Source of the DNA: Desulfofundulus kuznetsovii DSM 6115
GTDB taxonomy: Bacteria > Bacillota > Desulfotomaculia > Desulfotomaculales > Desulfovirgulaceae
Assembly (NCBI RefSeq): GCF_000214705.1
Contig: NC_015573.1
Location: forward strand, 3,107,001 to 3,171,000
Direction of reading: 5' to 3'
DNA length: 64,000 nucleotides
Positions within the stretch are counted from its first letter, which is position 1; each line of letters begins with the position of its first letter. Made by a program: the position numbers and the translations under genes. Shown here piece by piece: positions 7,733 to 16,943 of this stretch. A model generated the notes under the pieces. That model saw only the letters and a program-made list of their open reading frames with translations. It ran no database searches and was not told where the DNA came from.

Positions 7733-9364
7733 TCACTGTTTCCTGAATTCAAGAACCAGGTCTTGACCTGACAGACGGATAAAGAAGCTGCCGCGGTAAG
7801 CCTCGCTTTCCTGAGGGAAATCACGGCGGTAATGAGTACCACGGCTCTCCTTTCGGCGCAGGGCGGCCTCCACCACTGCCCGGGCAACCAGGCACATGTT
7901 TCTGACCTGAAAATATCTTTTCGTCTCGTGCTCATTCGCAATTCGGCAGGTTTTCAGGGACCTTTCGCAGGCCATGATCGTATTCCGCGCCCTTTCTAGA
8001 GATTGCTGATCCCGTACCAGGGAGGCGTCCTGCCATAAAGTCTGCCGTAAGGTGTCGCCCAACTCCTCCGGTGAGACACTTCCCTTCTCTTGAAAGGGTA
8101 GGACAGGGGGCGCCGGCAGCGGCGGTAAAGAACTTCCCATCCCGGCGGCGAATTTCCCGGCGGCCTCACCGGCACAACAACCAGAAACCAGGGCTTCGCT
8201 TAAGGCATTGCCGGCCAGGCGGTTGGCACCGTGCACTCCGCCCGTCGCTTCCCCGGCAGCAAACAGGCCGGGAACACCGGTATAACCCTGCACATCGATT
8301 TTTACTCCGCCACAGAAAAAATGAGTGGACGGGTAGACAATGAGCCAGTCACGAGTGGGGTCGCAACCATGTTTGCGCAAAAAATTGGTTAACTCACCGT
8401 ATACACCGAGGAGTACGTCCTCACCAATGCCGGTGCAGTCCAGGTAAACGCCCCCGTCGACACCGTTCCCCCTGGCGACTTCCCAGAAAATAGCCCTGGC
8501 CATGGCATCTCTGGTAGCCATATCTCCCCGGGGATCATACCGGTCCATAAATCTCTCGCCGGAGCAGTTGCGCAAAACGGCTCCATGTCCGAACAGGGAA
8601 TTGGAAATGGTTACCTTCACCGGTTTAACTCCCATGGTCGGATAAAACTGGACGAACTCCATATCCCGGAGTTCCGCCCCCGCCCTCAGGGCCATTGCAT
8701 AAGCGTCTCCGGTTATGTCATTAGTATTATTGCTATGGGAAAATAACCTTCCCCCGCCCCCGGCAGCCAAAACAACTGCCTTTGCGTTTACGCCAATCAA
8801 AGAACCTGAGCCCCGGCTATCCAGCACATAGGCCCCGCAAGCTTGACCGTCATATACTGCCAGCTCTATGGCCAGGTAATGGTCCAGGCAAATGATCCGG
8901 CTTGTTCGGAGAGCCCGTAGTAACGGTTGGGTGATGGAAAGCCCTCTCACCTTGTATGGATAGTCCGAGTAAACTGTTGTCACCATACGGGCAAAGGTAT
9001 GGCCGGGAGGCCGCCGCCGCACGACTCTCCCCTCCCGGCGCTTCAGTTTTACACCGTGGGCGGCTTCCAGCTGGAGCAACACCGGGCCGGCCTTCTCCAC
9101 CAGATTCTGGATCAGGGCCGGATCCCCAATTTGTGCTCCCCCGCAAAAGGTATCCTGGAAAAATTGCTGTTCGCTGTCCCCGGGCATTTCCGCGCCAAGA
9201 TAAGCTGAAAACCCTGCTCCCGAGACTATGGTGTTCCCTCCGCGGCCTACCGGTGCACTGCTTACAAGAACCACTTTTTCTACATATTTCCGAGCCCCAA
9301 TTGCTGCCATCAACCCGGCCAGGCCGCCGCCCACAACCAGAACATCACACCGGAGCTTCTCCAT
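7733..9364 (-). CDS. FrdA/SdhA-family FAD flavoprotein (third paralogue)
   Basis: This 543-residue protein belongs to the succinate dehydrogenase / fumarate reductase / L-aspartate oxidase flavoprotein family. It has the FAD-binding CDVLVVGGGLAGLMAAIGA, active-site block DMEFVQFYPTMGV, and the C-terminal FAAGEATGGVHGANRLAGN with a helical capping tail. ATG 9364 follows GAGGG and overlaps the fumarase alpha gene by 20 nt; the longer upstream frame lacks a site. Its own Fe-S partner is not adjacent, so it may use the downstream HdrCB. Aspartate oxidase is an alternative, but no nadA/nadC is nearby. Confidence 0.75.
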   Translation of the reverse strand: MEKLRCDVLVVGGGLAGLMAAIGARKYVEKVVLVSSAPVGRGGNTIVSGAGFSAYLGAEMPGDSEQQFFQDTFCGGAQIGDPALIQNLVEKAGPVLLQLEAAHGVKLKRREGRVVRRRPPGHTFARMVTTVYSDYPYKVRGLSITQPLLRALRTSRIICLDHYLAIELAVYDGQACGAYVLDSRGSGSLIGVNAKAVVLAAGGGGRLFSHSNNTNDITGDAYAMALRAGAELRDMEFVQFYPTMGVKPVKVTISNSLFGHGAVLRNCSGERFMDRYDPRGDMATRDAMARAIFWEVARGNGVDGGVYLDCTGIGEDVLLGVYGELTNFLRKHGCDPTRDWLIVYPSTHFFCGGVKIDVQGYTGVPGLFAAGEATGGVHGANRLAGNALSEALVSGCCAGEAAGKFAAGMGSSLPPLPAPPVLPFQEKGSVSPEELGDTLRQTLWQDASLVRDQQSLERARNTIMACERSLKTCRIANEHETKRYFQVRNMCLVARAVVEAALRRKESRGTHYRRDFPQESEAYRGSFFIRLSGQDLVLEFRKQ

Positions 9365-10235
9365 TGCCTTCACCCTCATCTTTAAGGACAACAGTCGCCC
9401 GCCGCGGATCAAAACAACAGCCCAGGCGCAGGCTGACGATCCGGACGCCGCTGGCCCGTGCCGGACCAATTTTGACGAAGGACCCCAGCGCCGTCACCGA
9501 CCGACCTAGACCCAGCGGCCCCACGCCCGTATTGTTCACCATTTCCGTTATCTTTGCTTCCCAGGGACTTTGCCGGGTAAAGTCGCCCTCCAGAGCGGCT
9601 GCCAGCTGCAAGGCCGCGGCCTCATACTGGGTTCGCCCAATGCCGACAATGGGCACGCATGGGGTGCACCCCAAAGCGGCGGATGCTTCCGCCGCCCACC
9701 GGCCCACTTCCTCAATCACGTTTTCCCCACGGTGGCGATGGAAGACACGCATGGTCTTGCCCCGTATCTCCGGGCCTCCACCAAGCATCAGTACCGTAAT
9801 TTTCAGGATATTCCCGGAAATGGAATATACGGTCACGGGGGCCGCCTCCAGCATACCCGGGTCGTCATACATCCCCAGGACTTGTCCCAGGCGCTCCATA
9901 CCCTCCCCCCGCACGGCCATTGGACGACCCGGCAATGCCCTCAAACCCTCCCTGATCCCTTCGGCAACAGCCTGGAACACTTTTCCACTAATGCGCACCT
10001 GGTCACCGATCTCTAAAACAACGTGCGGGATGCCGGTGTCGTCACAAAGGGGGTACTTTTTCTCCCGGGCCACCTTGGCGTTTTTTAAAATTTGCTCAAG
10101 GACCCACCTGCCCCGCGGGCTGGTCTCACGTTCCAGTGCCTGTTGGTAGGCCTCCACCTGGTCGGGCCTGAAGGTGGTGCTGGCCTGGATGAGAGCATCC
10201 CTGGCAGCAATGCTAATCTCTTCGCTGGTAAGCAT
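9345..10235 (-). CDS. fumA: Fumarate hydratase, class I alpha subunit
   Basis: This is the 4Fe-4S-dependent fumarase large part of the two-subunit type common in anaerobes. CDDTGIPHVVLEIGD near residue 63, GGGPEIRGKTMRVF and GCTPCVPIVGIGRTQYEA carry the cluster cysteines and substrate loop. At 296 residues it matches the alpha/TtdA size. ATG 10235 follows AGGAGGG, and the beta subunit gene lies directly upstream. It would convert fumarate from the neighbouring FrdAB-like proteins to malate. Tartrate dehydratase is the main alternative, less likely given the setting. Confidence 0.87.
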   Translation of the reverse strand: MLTSEEISIAARDALIQASTTFRPDQVEAYQQALERETSPRGRWVLEQILKNAKVAREKKYPLCDDTGIPHVVLEIGDQVRISGKVFQAVAEGIREGLRALPGRPMAVRGEGMERLGQVLGMYDDPGMLEAAPVTVYSISGNILKITVLMLGGGPEIRGKTMRVFHRHRGENVIEEVGRWAAEASAALGCTPCVPIVGIGRTQYEAAALQLAAALEGDFTRQSPWEAKITEMVNNTGVGPLGLGRSVTALGSFVKIGPARASGVRIVSLRLGCCFDPRRATVVLKDEGEGNGEAPV

Positions 10236-10247
10236 AACCGCCCTCCT

Positions 10248-10748
10248 TTAAAATATGGACTCCCCGTGGGCTATGGCCACGATGGCCGGGAGATCCTCAA
10301 CCACCAGTTCGTGCATGGCTTCCATACCATCTTCGGGAAATGCCGCCACCCTGGACGAACGTATATTGTTCATAAACAGGGCAGTGACCGGCGGGGTGAC
10401 CAAAAAAACGGCCCCGGTTTCCTGCAGTGCCATCACCGTCTGTCTGCTTAAAGCCCCCTTGCCCAGGTGAATCCTGACACCGGCCCGCGACAGAACCGGA
10501 ATGCTCCCTTCGATTTCCACCTTGTTGCTGGTAGTGGGCCCAATGCCGGCCGGACTTACGGCAGTATGGAAAATGACGGCCCCTTCCAGCTGCAGCCTCA
10601 ATTTGGGGAGTTCACCGTTTTCAATGGCCCGGCATAATTTGGGTAGCACGGCATCCCGCCCGGTATAAATGGAGCCGGATATTTCAACCTGATCACCGAC
10701 TTTCAGCTGGCGCACAATCTCCGCAGAAACAGGCGTCCTGATCTTCAT
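10248..10748 (-). CDS. fumB: Fumarate hydratase, class I beta subunit
   Basis: This 166-residue C-terminal-type subunit has KVGDQVEISGSIYTGRDAV, the GIGPTTSNKVE loop and MALQETGAVFLVTPPVTALF, all conserved in the beta half of class I fumarases, where it completes the active site with the alpha subunit. The alpha gene follows 12 nt downstream, so the two are translationally linked. The frameshifted FrdA-like gene lies just upstream. Confidence 0.87.
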   Translation of the reverse strand: MKIRTPVSAEIVRQLKVGDQVEISGSIYTGRDAVLPKLCRAIENGELPKLRLQLEGAVIFHTAVSPAGIGPTTSNKVEIEGSIPVLSRAGVRIHLGKGALSRQTVMALQETGAVFLVTPPVTALFMNNIRSSRVAAFPEDGMEAMHELVVEDLPAIVAIAHGESIF

Positions 10749-10760
10749 TTGTCCTACCCC

Positions 10761-12391
10761 CTAAGCATACAGCCGGGCTTTATGCTCGGCACTCAGGTAA
10801 TCCGGAATCAGCAACGGGGAAGTAACCGGCTCGGTGATACCGGCCTCCAGCAATTCCCGGTGAAAGCGGCGCACATGGTCCAGGGTTAACTTCCCGGTCC
10901 GGCTGCTTTGGGCGTATATGGCTGCCGCCGCACCGGCACGCCGGCCAAAAACAAAGATATCGACTAAAGAATTGGCCCCCAGGCGGTTGCGACCGTGCAC
11001 CCCGCCCCCCACTTCACCGGCAACGAAAAGGCCGGGGATGCTGGTTTTACCCTGGGGATCGTGTTTCACACCGCCGTTCTGGTAATGCTGCGTGGGGTAG
11101 ACCAGGATGGGGTCGACGGCCACGTCAATGCCGTACCTTTCAAAACGCTTGCATATCCCGGTAAACTGGTGCACCATCTTTCCCTGGCCGCCAATAATAT
11201 CGATTAAAGGGGTATCCAGCCAGACTCCTTCGGTCCCGGTAGGCGTGCGCACCCCGCGCCCTTCCCGGCATTCGCGGATGATGGCCGAAGCAACGGCATC
11301 CCTGGTTTCCAGCTCGTTAATGAAACGTTCACCCCTGGCATTGACCAGCTGGGCGCCGTGGGCCCGCAGGGCCTCGGTAATCAAATAACCCAGCATTTGG
11401 TCCGGCCAGGCCACGCCGGTAGGGTGATACTGAACTGCATCCACATAAAGGAGCGGCGCGCGCCCGCCCGGTAGGCCACAACCAGGCCATCGGCCGTGGC
11501 CCCGTAATGGTTTGAGGTGGGGAATTTATTGATATGCAGCCTCCCCATGCCGCCGGTGGCAAGAATGACTGCCCCTGCCCGCACTACCAGGTACTCCTGG
11601 TTGTCAAAATTATAGAGTACAGCACCGGAGCAGTTCCCGTTTTCATCCAGAAGCAGTTCCACCACCGCACAAAATTCCATGACTTCAATATCTTTGTTAC
11701 GTACTTCGTCCCGCAGTACCCGCATGATCTCCAGGCCGGTTAAATCCTTGCAGGAGTGTGACCGGCGGCGGCAGTGGCCGCCGGGAGCGTGGGTAAGGAT
11801 GGACCCGTCGGGCCGGCGGTCAAAGACAACGCCGAGGTTCTCCAGCCACTCCACCACCAGCGGGGCGTCCAGCACCAGGGCCTCCACCAGTTCGGGCACG
11901 TTTTCATAGCGCCCTCCCCCCACGGTATCCAGGTAGTGGAGCATTGGTGAGTCATCGGGTTCCGTGGCTGCCGCTATCCCCCCCTCGGCCATGATGGTGT
12001 TGGAATCACCCAAACGGAGCTTGGTGGCCAGCAACACCCGGGCGCCGTGCTCGCAGGCCAGCAGAGAGGCTGTACAGCCGGCACCGCCGCCCCCGATAAC
12101 CAGCACGTCTGTCTCGTAATCAGCCACATCAAGACGGAACCGGTCGGGATCGATCCAGCTTTTCCCCTCCAGCAGGTCGGCCAGTTCCTGCGGCACCCGT
12201 TCCCCCCGGTTGGGGCCGACCCTCAGTTCCCTTTTGCTTTCCACACGATAATCGGGATGAAACGCGGCCAGCAGGGCGGTTTTTTCCTCCGGCGTCAGGC
12301 GGGGAAACTCCGTACCCAAACGCGCCTGCCTGGACGCTTTCACCCGGTCAATGGATTGCCTTAACTCCTCGGGATAGCCTTTTATGAACAT
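10761..12391 (-). pseudogene. FrdA/TfrA-like flavoprotein, frameshifted
   Basis: Two frames together make one FAD protein equivalent to the intact 26823-28448 paralogue. The N-terminal part (12391 to about 11455) has the FAD motif DVLVIGGGGAGCTASLLA and GGHCRRRSHSCKDL. The C-terminal part (from about 11455) resumes at VDAVQYHPTGVAWPDQM and contains PTQHYQNGGVKHD and the HGRNRLGANSLVDIFVFGRR end. The break is in an alternating GC run, equal to two extra bases or one missing; 1631 nt is not a multiple of three. It could be a real mutation or a sequencing error. Upstream it is coupled to its Fe-S partner. Confidence 0.85.
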
Positions 12392-12412
12392 ATTTCTTTC
12401 CCCTTCCTCCCG

Positions 12413-13093
12413 CTAGTACTTGGCCGTCACGATATCACGCCGGTCATACAGTTCCTTCAGCGATTGCCGGTCCATGTTCCTGAGCCTGCGTACTTCATCG
12501 TTATAAATGCCCTGGCGGATTTCATCGGCACGCTTCCGGGCATAACTGTATTTTTGGGCCAGCTCTTTTCCATACACCCGCCGTGCATACATGGCCACGT
12601 TGAACTGGGAAATTTCAGCCGGGCAGCGGGCGGCACAAAGGCCGCACATGAGGCAATCAAAAGATAGTTCTGTAGTTAAAGCCAAATCCTTTCTTTGTGC
12701 AGCGGCAATATAGTACATCACGTCAAGCCCCTGGGGGCATATTTTAGTGCAGGCGTTGCAGCCGAGACACCGGGCCAACTCGGGATACAACCGGTAGAAT
12801 TCCGCCACGGGGTCGGCCGGACGGTTGAGGTCATAAACGGCCTTTTGGGCGGGGAAAAAGGGAACCTGGGTAAGGCTCATGCCTTCTTCCACGGGAGTCT
12901 GGCAGGCCAGTCCCGATTTTAGCCGGTAATCGCCTGCAATCCTGTACACGACGGCACAGGCGCCGCAGGCCCCCGCCCGGCAGCCGCAACCGCGAATCAA
13001 CCGGTAGCCGGCATATTCAAATGCCCTCATGATCGTATACCCTTCCGGGATTTCATAACGCTTACCCATGATATAAACATTTACCTTGGACAT
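12413..13093 (-). CDS. FrdB/TfrB-like iron-sulfur subunit, copy 1
   Basis: This 226-residue electron-transfer subunit pairs with the flavoprotein just downstream. The N-terminal 2Fe-2S motif CGCRAGACGAC lies near residue 36 with a later Cys, followed by two 4Fe-4S motifs, CLGCNACTKICP near 112 and CLMCGLCAARCP near 150. This order matches the N-terminal half of thiol:fumarate reductase TfrB, whose C-terminal half corresponds to the separate HdrB here. No membrane-anchor subunit gene is in the operon. It is about as related to 28468-29148 as two old paralogues are. Confidence 0.85.
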   Translation of the reverse strand: MSKVNVYIMGKRYEIPEGYTIMRAFEYAGYRLIRGCGCRAGACGACAVVYRIAGDYRLKSGLACQTPVEEGMSLTQVPFFPAQKAVYDLNRPADPVAEFYRLYPELARCLGCNACTKICPQGLDVMYYIAAAQRKDLALTTELSFDCLMCGLCAARCPAEISQFNVAMYARRVYGKELAQKYSYARKRADEIRQGIYNDEVRRLRNMDRQSLKELYDRRDIVTAKY

Positions 13094-13099
13094 GTTACT

Positions 13100-14449
13100 T
13101 CACCTTTCCAGGCCAAAAATTTGCTCTGCTACCCGTGATACGTCTGGAAAACGGTCAATTTCTAAAACCAGGCCGATAACAGTTGCCGTGTTTTCTGGTT
13201 TCAGATATGGTCCGGCCAATGCCTTAAACTTGTTTTTGATTTCCGACCAGGTGAGTGGGTTTTCCGGATCTCCCCGGCGGCAGGAAACTGCGTGGCTAAA
13301 GGTACCCCGGGCCGTATCAATCACCACCCGCGCGCCCCGTTTGCCGGGAAAAGCGGCCTGAATTTTCTCATCAACAGACATTAAAGTATTCCTCATGAGC
13401 CGTCGTATTTCCGGGTCTAACAGTTTGCTTTCCGTAAAATCGGCCAGGGTTAGACCACCGTACATGACGGCAGCAGCAACGCAGTAGGGGACGCTGAATT
13501 TGGCCTCGTAAGGAGTGATCGGCGAGGGATTGCCGGCCACCTCCAGGGCGGCACGGTAAGTATCCACTTTAATTTGCCTTATTTCTTCCGGCCTCACCCG
13601 GTAAGTATCCACGATGCCCAGTGCCGCGTCTATGGCGGCATGGGTGTGGCCGCAGGAGGGGTAATACTTGTGGGTGACATCCATGATGGTGTAATTTTTC
13701 CCTAGTTCTGCAAAGATTAAGGAAGGGTTAAGGGTATCCGCCATGGCCGCCGCAAAGCCCTTCTCACCCTCAATGATCTGGTGCGGCCCGCGAAAACCTT
13801 CTTTCACCAGAAGGGCCGCCAGCACACCGTTCATGGCTGCCTTGCCGGCGTGGAAGGGCTTCCCCATCGTCCCACCGGCCTGCCACAAACCGGCTGCCTG
13901 GGTGCCCGCCAGTCCCAGGCATTCTTCAATCTGCGTAGAGCTAAGATTCAACAGAACCGCCGCCGCTACCGCCGCCCCAAAGGTACCCACCGTACCGGTC
14001 GTATGCCAGAAACGGTAATGGGAGGGGTTCACGGCAGCCCCCAGGCGGTTGGAAACTTCGTATCCCAGGGCCACCGCCCGCACCAGTTCAGTGCCGGGAG
14101 CCCCCAGGTAGTCGGCCACGGCAAAGGCCGCCGAGATCACCGGTGCACCGGGATGATAAAGGGCGTCTTTATAGATGTCATCAAATTCGATGGTGTGTGC
14201 CATCACGCCGTGGACCAGGGCGGCGTTTGGTACCGGAACCTTGACGGGTAAACCGGCCACCCGCGCCTGCTCATTGCCACCCCACCCCTGGACCAGCTTA
14301 CGGGTGATTACGGCCACCGGTTCATCCACTGCCGCCAGCAGGCAGCCAAGCCAGTCCAGGATGCACATCTTGACCTTGTCCACAACCTGATCCGGCAGGT
14401 CTTGATAGCCCGTATTGCTCACAAACCGTGCAACCTGTTCGGTAATCAT
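13100..14449 (-). CDS. MmgE/PrpD-family dehydratase
   Basis: This 449-residue protein has the family landmarks HTIEFDDIYKDALYHPGA near residue 86, YRFWHTTGTVGTFGAAVAA and YPSCGHTHAAID. Members dehydrate 2-methylcitrate (PrpD) or decarboxylate cis-aconitate; the sequence does not decide. ATG 14449 follows GGAGG by 6 nt. The position between sucD and the FrdB-like gene, together with a PrpB-like lyase in the same operon, favours a tricarboxylic acid such as methylcitrate as substrate. Treat the substrate as inference. Confidence 0.75.
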   Translation of the reverse strand: MITEQVARFVSNTGYQDLPDQVVDKVKMCILDWLGCLLAAVDEPVAVITRKLVQGWGGNEQARVAGLPVKVPVPNAALVHGVMAHTIEFDDIYKDALYHPGAPVISAAFAVADYLGAPGTELVRAVALGYEVSNRLGAAVNPSHYRFWHTTGTVGTFGAAVAAAVLLNLSSTQIEECLGLAGTQAAGLWQAGGTMGKPFHAGKAAMNGVLAALLVKEGFRGPHQIIEGEKGFAAAMADTLNPSLIFAELGKNYTIMDVTHKYYPSCGHTHAAIDAALGIVDTYRVRPEEIRQIKVDTYRAALEVAGNPSPITPYEAKFSVPYCVAAAVMYGGLTLADFTESKLLDPEIRRLMRNTLMSVDEKIQAAFPGKRGARVVIDTARGTFSHAVSCRRGDPENPLTWSEIKNKFKALAGPYLKPENTATVIGLVLEIDRFPDVSRVAEQIFGLER

Positions 14450-14460
14450 GGGCAACCTCC

Positions 14461-15360
14461 TCAGACTCTCCCCACGATCTCCGGCGTAACGGTAAAAAGT
14501 TCATTAAATGTGTCCACTACTATAGCGCCCGCTGAACGCAGGCTTTCCACCTTGCCCCGGTGAGTTCCCTTTCCTCCTTCGATGATGGCACCGGCATGGG
14601 AAAAGCGGGTGCCGCTTTTGGCCGCCGCGCCGCCAATGAAAGCCACGAGCGGTTTGGTAAACTCGCCGGCCTTGATCAGTTCGGCGGCCATTTCCTCCTG
14701 GGAGGTTCCAATCTCCCCAAACATTACCACCGCCTTGGTTTCCGGGTCCCTTTCAAACTCCTTGAGTAATTCCGGGAAAGGCAGTCCAATGATGGGATCC
14801 CCCCCTACGTGAACCACCGTACTCAGGCCCACCCCGGCTCTGGTAAGGTAGTAGGAAATGGCTGAAGTAATCCCCCCGCTGCGGGAAATAACCCCCACGG
14901 GTCCGGGGTGAAACCACTCTTTGGCCGTGTCGGCCTTACCCCCGATCATGCCTACCACGGCTTTCCCCGGACTGATCAGGCCCAGCGTATTGGGGCCGAC
15001 AAAACGCACGTTTTTCCTGCGGGCCAGGGCGTCTATTTCCAAAACATCATACAAGGGTACCCTGTCCGGAATAATGACCAGCAACTTCACCCCGGCATCA
15101 ATTGCCTCAATGGCCGCATTTTTAACAAAGGGGGCCGGTACAAAGATCACGCTCACATCCAGAGGGCCTGCTTCCTCCCATGCTTCTTCGACAGTGTCGA
15201 ACACCGGCACCCCGAAAACCTCTTCCCCTTTTTTTCCGGGGGTAACGCCAGCCACCACATTGGTCCCGTATTCCACCATCAGCTTTGTCCGGACCATGCC
15301 CTCCCGGCCGGTAATTCCCTGAACCACAACCCTGGAACGCTCATCAATTAAAATGGACAT
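14461..15360 (-). CDS. sucD: SucD-like acyl-CoA ligase alpha subunit
   Basis: This 299-residue protein has a CoA-binding Rossmann start (VVVQGITGREGMVRTKLMVE), FVGPNTLGLISPGKAVVGMI, and the phosphohistidine block RFSHAGAIIEGGKGTHRGK near residue 247. The length equals that of SucD. Its start overlaps the stop of the small ferredoxin gene (TAATG), so sucC-ferredoxin-sucD are coupled. It could be succinyl-CoA synthetase, but the divergent beta subunit and adjacent short citrate synthase allow a citrate- or methylcitrate-type CoA ligase. Confidence 0.85.
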   Translation of the reverse strand: MSILIDERSRVVVQGITGREGMVRTKLMVEYGTNVVAGVTPGKKGEEVFGVPVFDTVEEAWEEAGPLDVSVIFVPAPFVKNAAIEAIDAGVKLLVIIPDRVPLYDVLEIDALARRKNVRFVGPNTLGLISPGKAVVGMIGGKADTAKEWFHPGPVGVISRSGGITSAISYYLTRAGVGLSTVVHVGGDPIIGLPFPELLKEFERDPETKAVVMFGEIGTSQEEMAAELIKAGEFTKPLVAFIGGAAAKSGTRFSHAGAIIEGGKGTHRGKVESLRSAGAIVVDTFNELFTVTPEIVGRV

Positions 15361-15641
15361 TATTTCACCCCCATTAAGGCGTCAAGTCCGGGAATCGGGA
15401 GCTCTATTTTCAGGCCGCCCGCCCCTTGAAAATGGCACTCCAGTTCACAGGCCAGGCATTCGGTGCACTTGCCTTTTCTAACCTGCTCGGCGTCCATAGC
15501 CAGTACCGGTACATCTCCTTCCAGCTTTAAAACCCCGGCCGGGCAGGAAGCCACACACGGTTTCCCTTCGCATTGCCGGCAGCGTTCGTAATCGAAAACC
15601 ACCTGGCCGGTGATGGTTGCAAAGATGTAGTCCTGCATCAT
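15360..15641 (-). CDS. Small 4Fe-4S protein between sucC and sucD
   Basis: This 93-residue protein has two cysteine clusters, CRQCEGKPCVASCP near residue 21 and CTECLACELECH near residue 60, followed by a GGLKIELP tail somewhat like FixX-type ferredoxins. Four-base overlaps on both sides (its ATG within the end of sucC, its stop within the start of sucD) imply equimolar translation with the ligase. An iron-sulfur protein embedded between ligase subunits is unusual; I know no partner for it. It could dock the ligase to an electron-transfer complex. Confidence 0.8.
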   Translation of the reverse strand: MMQDYIFATITGQVVFDYERCRQCEGKPCVASCPAGVLKLEGDVPVLAMDAEQVRKGKCTECLACELECHFQGAGGLKIELPIPGLDALMGVK

Positions 15642-16876
15642 GACACCGCCTTTCTGGCCTTATTTTCCGCAATCAGTTCTTTAAGCCTTTTTACACAATA
15701 CTCAACCGGCACATCCCGCCCGTAAGCTTCAACTTTCCCGGGCAGGTCCCGGGTGTACTCCGTCAGAATGCGGATGGCTTCTTCTTCCGAGTTACCTCCG
15801 ATCCTGATTACCGCCGGTATACTCAAGTTAACTTCCCGGAAGGCCTTCACCATTCCCCTGGCCGTGTGGTATTGCTCCTGGCTGGCCACACCGGACCCGG
15901 AATGGAAATACCCTTCCAGTTTTGGCTGGGACAAAATAATTTTAGCCGCCCGGTACACCTTGGAAGCCGGCGGGTTGCCGCTGGTGTCACAGAAATTGGC
16001 CAGCTTGAACCCCGCCCGCATCAGTGCATCCATGGCCATCATGGAACCACCGCCACCGCCGCCGTGGAAACCGATATAACCCTCATCTTCATACTGGGTT
16101 TCCAGTTGCAGGAAGTAAAAAGTCCCCCGGTAATCCTTTTCTTCAACCTTGTAGGCTATCTTTTCCAGCGGGGTCGCCGGCCGGTCAAACTCCCGGGCGA
16201 TTTCGATGCCCAGTTCCGGATGGCGAAAGACGGCATTATCATCCACCGTCACCCGGCAGTCAGCGGCGTATATTTCCCCGGAGCGATCCAGGACCAGGGG
16301 ATTAATCTCCAGGGACCTGGCCTCCACTTTCCGGGCCAGCCGGTAAAGCTTGACCAGCACCTGGACCAGCTTGGCCTGCAACTTACCCCTGATCCCCGCT
16401 CTGCGGACCAGGTTGCGCGCTTCGTGCTCCCTCAGGCCCGTGAAAATATCCACCGGCAACCGCCAGACCTTATCCGGGTGCGCCCGGGCAATTTCCTCGA
16501 TCCCGGTACCCCCCATGGTGCTGAACATCATTACCGGGGAACGGTACTGGTCGCTTACAATTACACCAGCATAAAATTGTTCTGCTACGTCCAGCTTTTC
16601 TTCCACCAGAACCTTTTCCACGCGAAATCCTTTTAACTGAAGCCCCAGTATGGCCTCAGCGTGCATCGCGGCTTCCCCGGGCGAATCGGCAAATTTAATT
16701 CCTCCGGCCTCCGCCCTGCCGGTTACCCAGGCTTGTGCCTTGATGACTACGGGCTTACCGAGTTCGGCCGCAACCTCTCTGGCTTCTGCCGGCGTTCCAG
16801 CCAGCCGGCCCCGCGGCACGGGAATGCCGCATTCTTTTAACAGTTCTTTCCCCTGGTATTCGAAAAGTCTGGCCAT
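15638..16876 (-). CDS. sucC: SucC-like ATP-grasp acyl-CoA ligase beta subunit (divergent)
   Basis: The 412-residue ATP-grasp protein begins RLFEYQGKELLKECGIPVPR and has KPVVIKAQAWVTGRAEAGGI and EINPLVLDRSG, as SucC does. The C-terminal ligase domain departs from SucC: GGGGGGSMMAMDAL is present, but the usual glycine-rich IFGGI..CD segment near the active site is replaced by a YFHSGSGVASQEQYH stretch. At 412 residues it is longer than the roughly 388 of classical SucC. A strong AAGGAGG precedes ATG 16876. The substrate may therefore not be succinate. Confidence 0.8.
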   Translation of the reverse strand: MARLFEYQGKELLKECGIPVPRGRLAGTPAEAREVAAELGKPVVIKAQAWVTGRAEAGGIKFADSPGEAAMHAEAILGLQLKGFRVEKVLVEEKLDVAEQFYAGVIVSDQYRSPVMMFSTMGGTGIEEIARAHPDKVWRLPVDIFTGLREHEARNLVRRAGIRGKLQAKLVQVLVKLYRLARKVEARSLEINPLVLDRSGEIYAADCRVTVDDNAVFRHPELGIEIAREFDRPATPLEKIAYKVEEKDYRGTFYFLQLETQYEDEGYIGFHGGGGGGSMMAMDALMRAGFKLANFCDTSGNPPASKVYRAAKIILSQPKLEGYFHSGSGVASQEQYHTARGMVKAFREVNLSIPAVIRIGGNSEEEAIRILTEYTRDLPGKVEAYGRDVPVEYCVKRLKELIAENKARKAVS

Positions 16877-16903
16877 GGAACAACCTCCTTGTAATTGGAC
16901 AAT

Positions 16904-16914
16904 TGGGTAGACCA
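16904..16914. promoter_or_regulatory. Candidate FadR-type GntR operator upstream of sucC
   Basis: TGGGTAGACCA fits the TGG-N5-CCA half-symmetric pattern of FadR-family regulators. It lies between the citrate-synthase-like gene and sucC, 28 nt upstream of the sucC start. A similar site overlies the gntR promoter at 22538-22548. Confidence 0.4.
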
Positions 16915-16929
16915 AATAATTAACTGAAT
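16913..16929. promoter_or_regulatory. 17-bp motif shared with 21788-21804
   Basis: CAAATARTTAACTGAAT occurs here and, with one substitution, at 21788-21804 upstream of the TAXI solute-receptor gene, in the same orientation. It directly abuts the TGG-N5-CCA site. It may be part of a regulator or promoter signature for this module. Confidence 0.4.
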
Positions 16930-16943
16930 GCCTGTTAAAATGC

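Noticed and set aside
7733-9364. L-aspartate oxidase (NadB)
   Set aside because: Family resemblance exists, but no nadA or nadC is nearby and the gene is embedded between fumarase and hdrCB.
13100-14449. cis-Aconitate decarboxylase (itaconate-forming) assignment for the MmgE/PrpD gene
   Set aside because: The family includes such enzymes, but nothing in the visible motifs separates decarboxylase from dehydratase; the broader name is safer.
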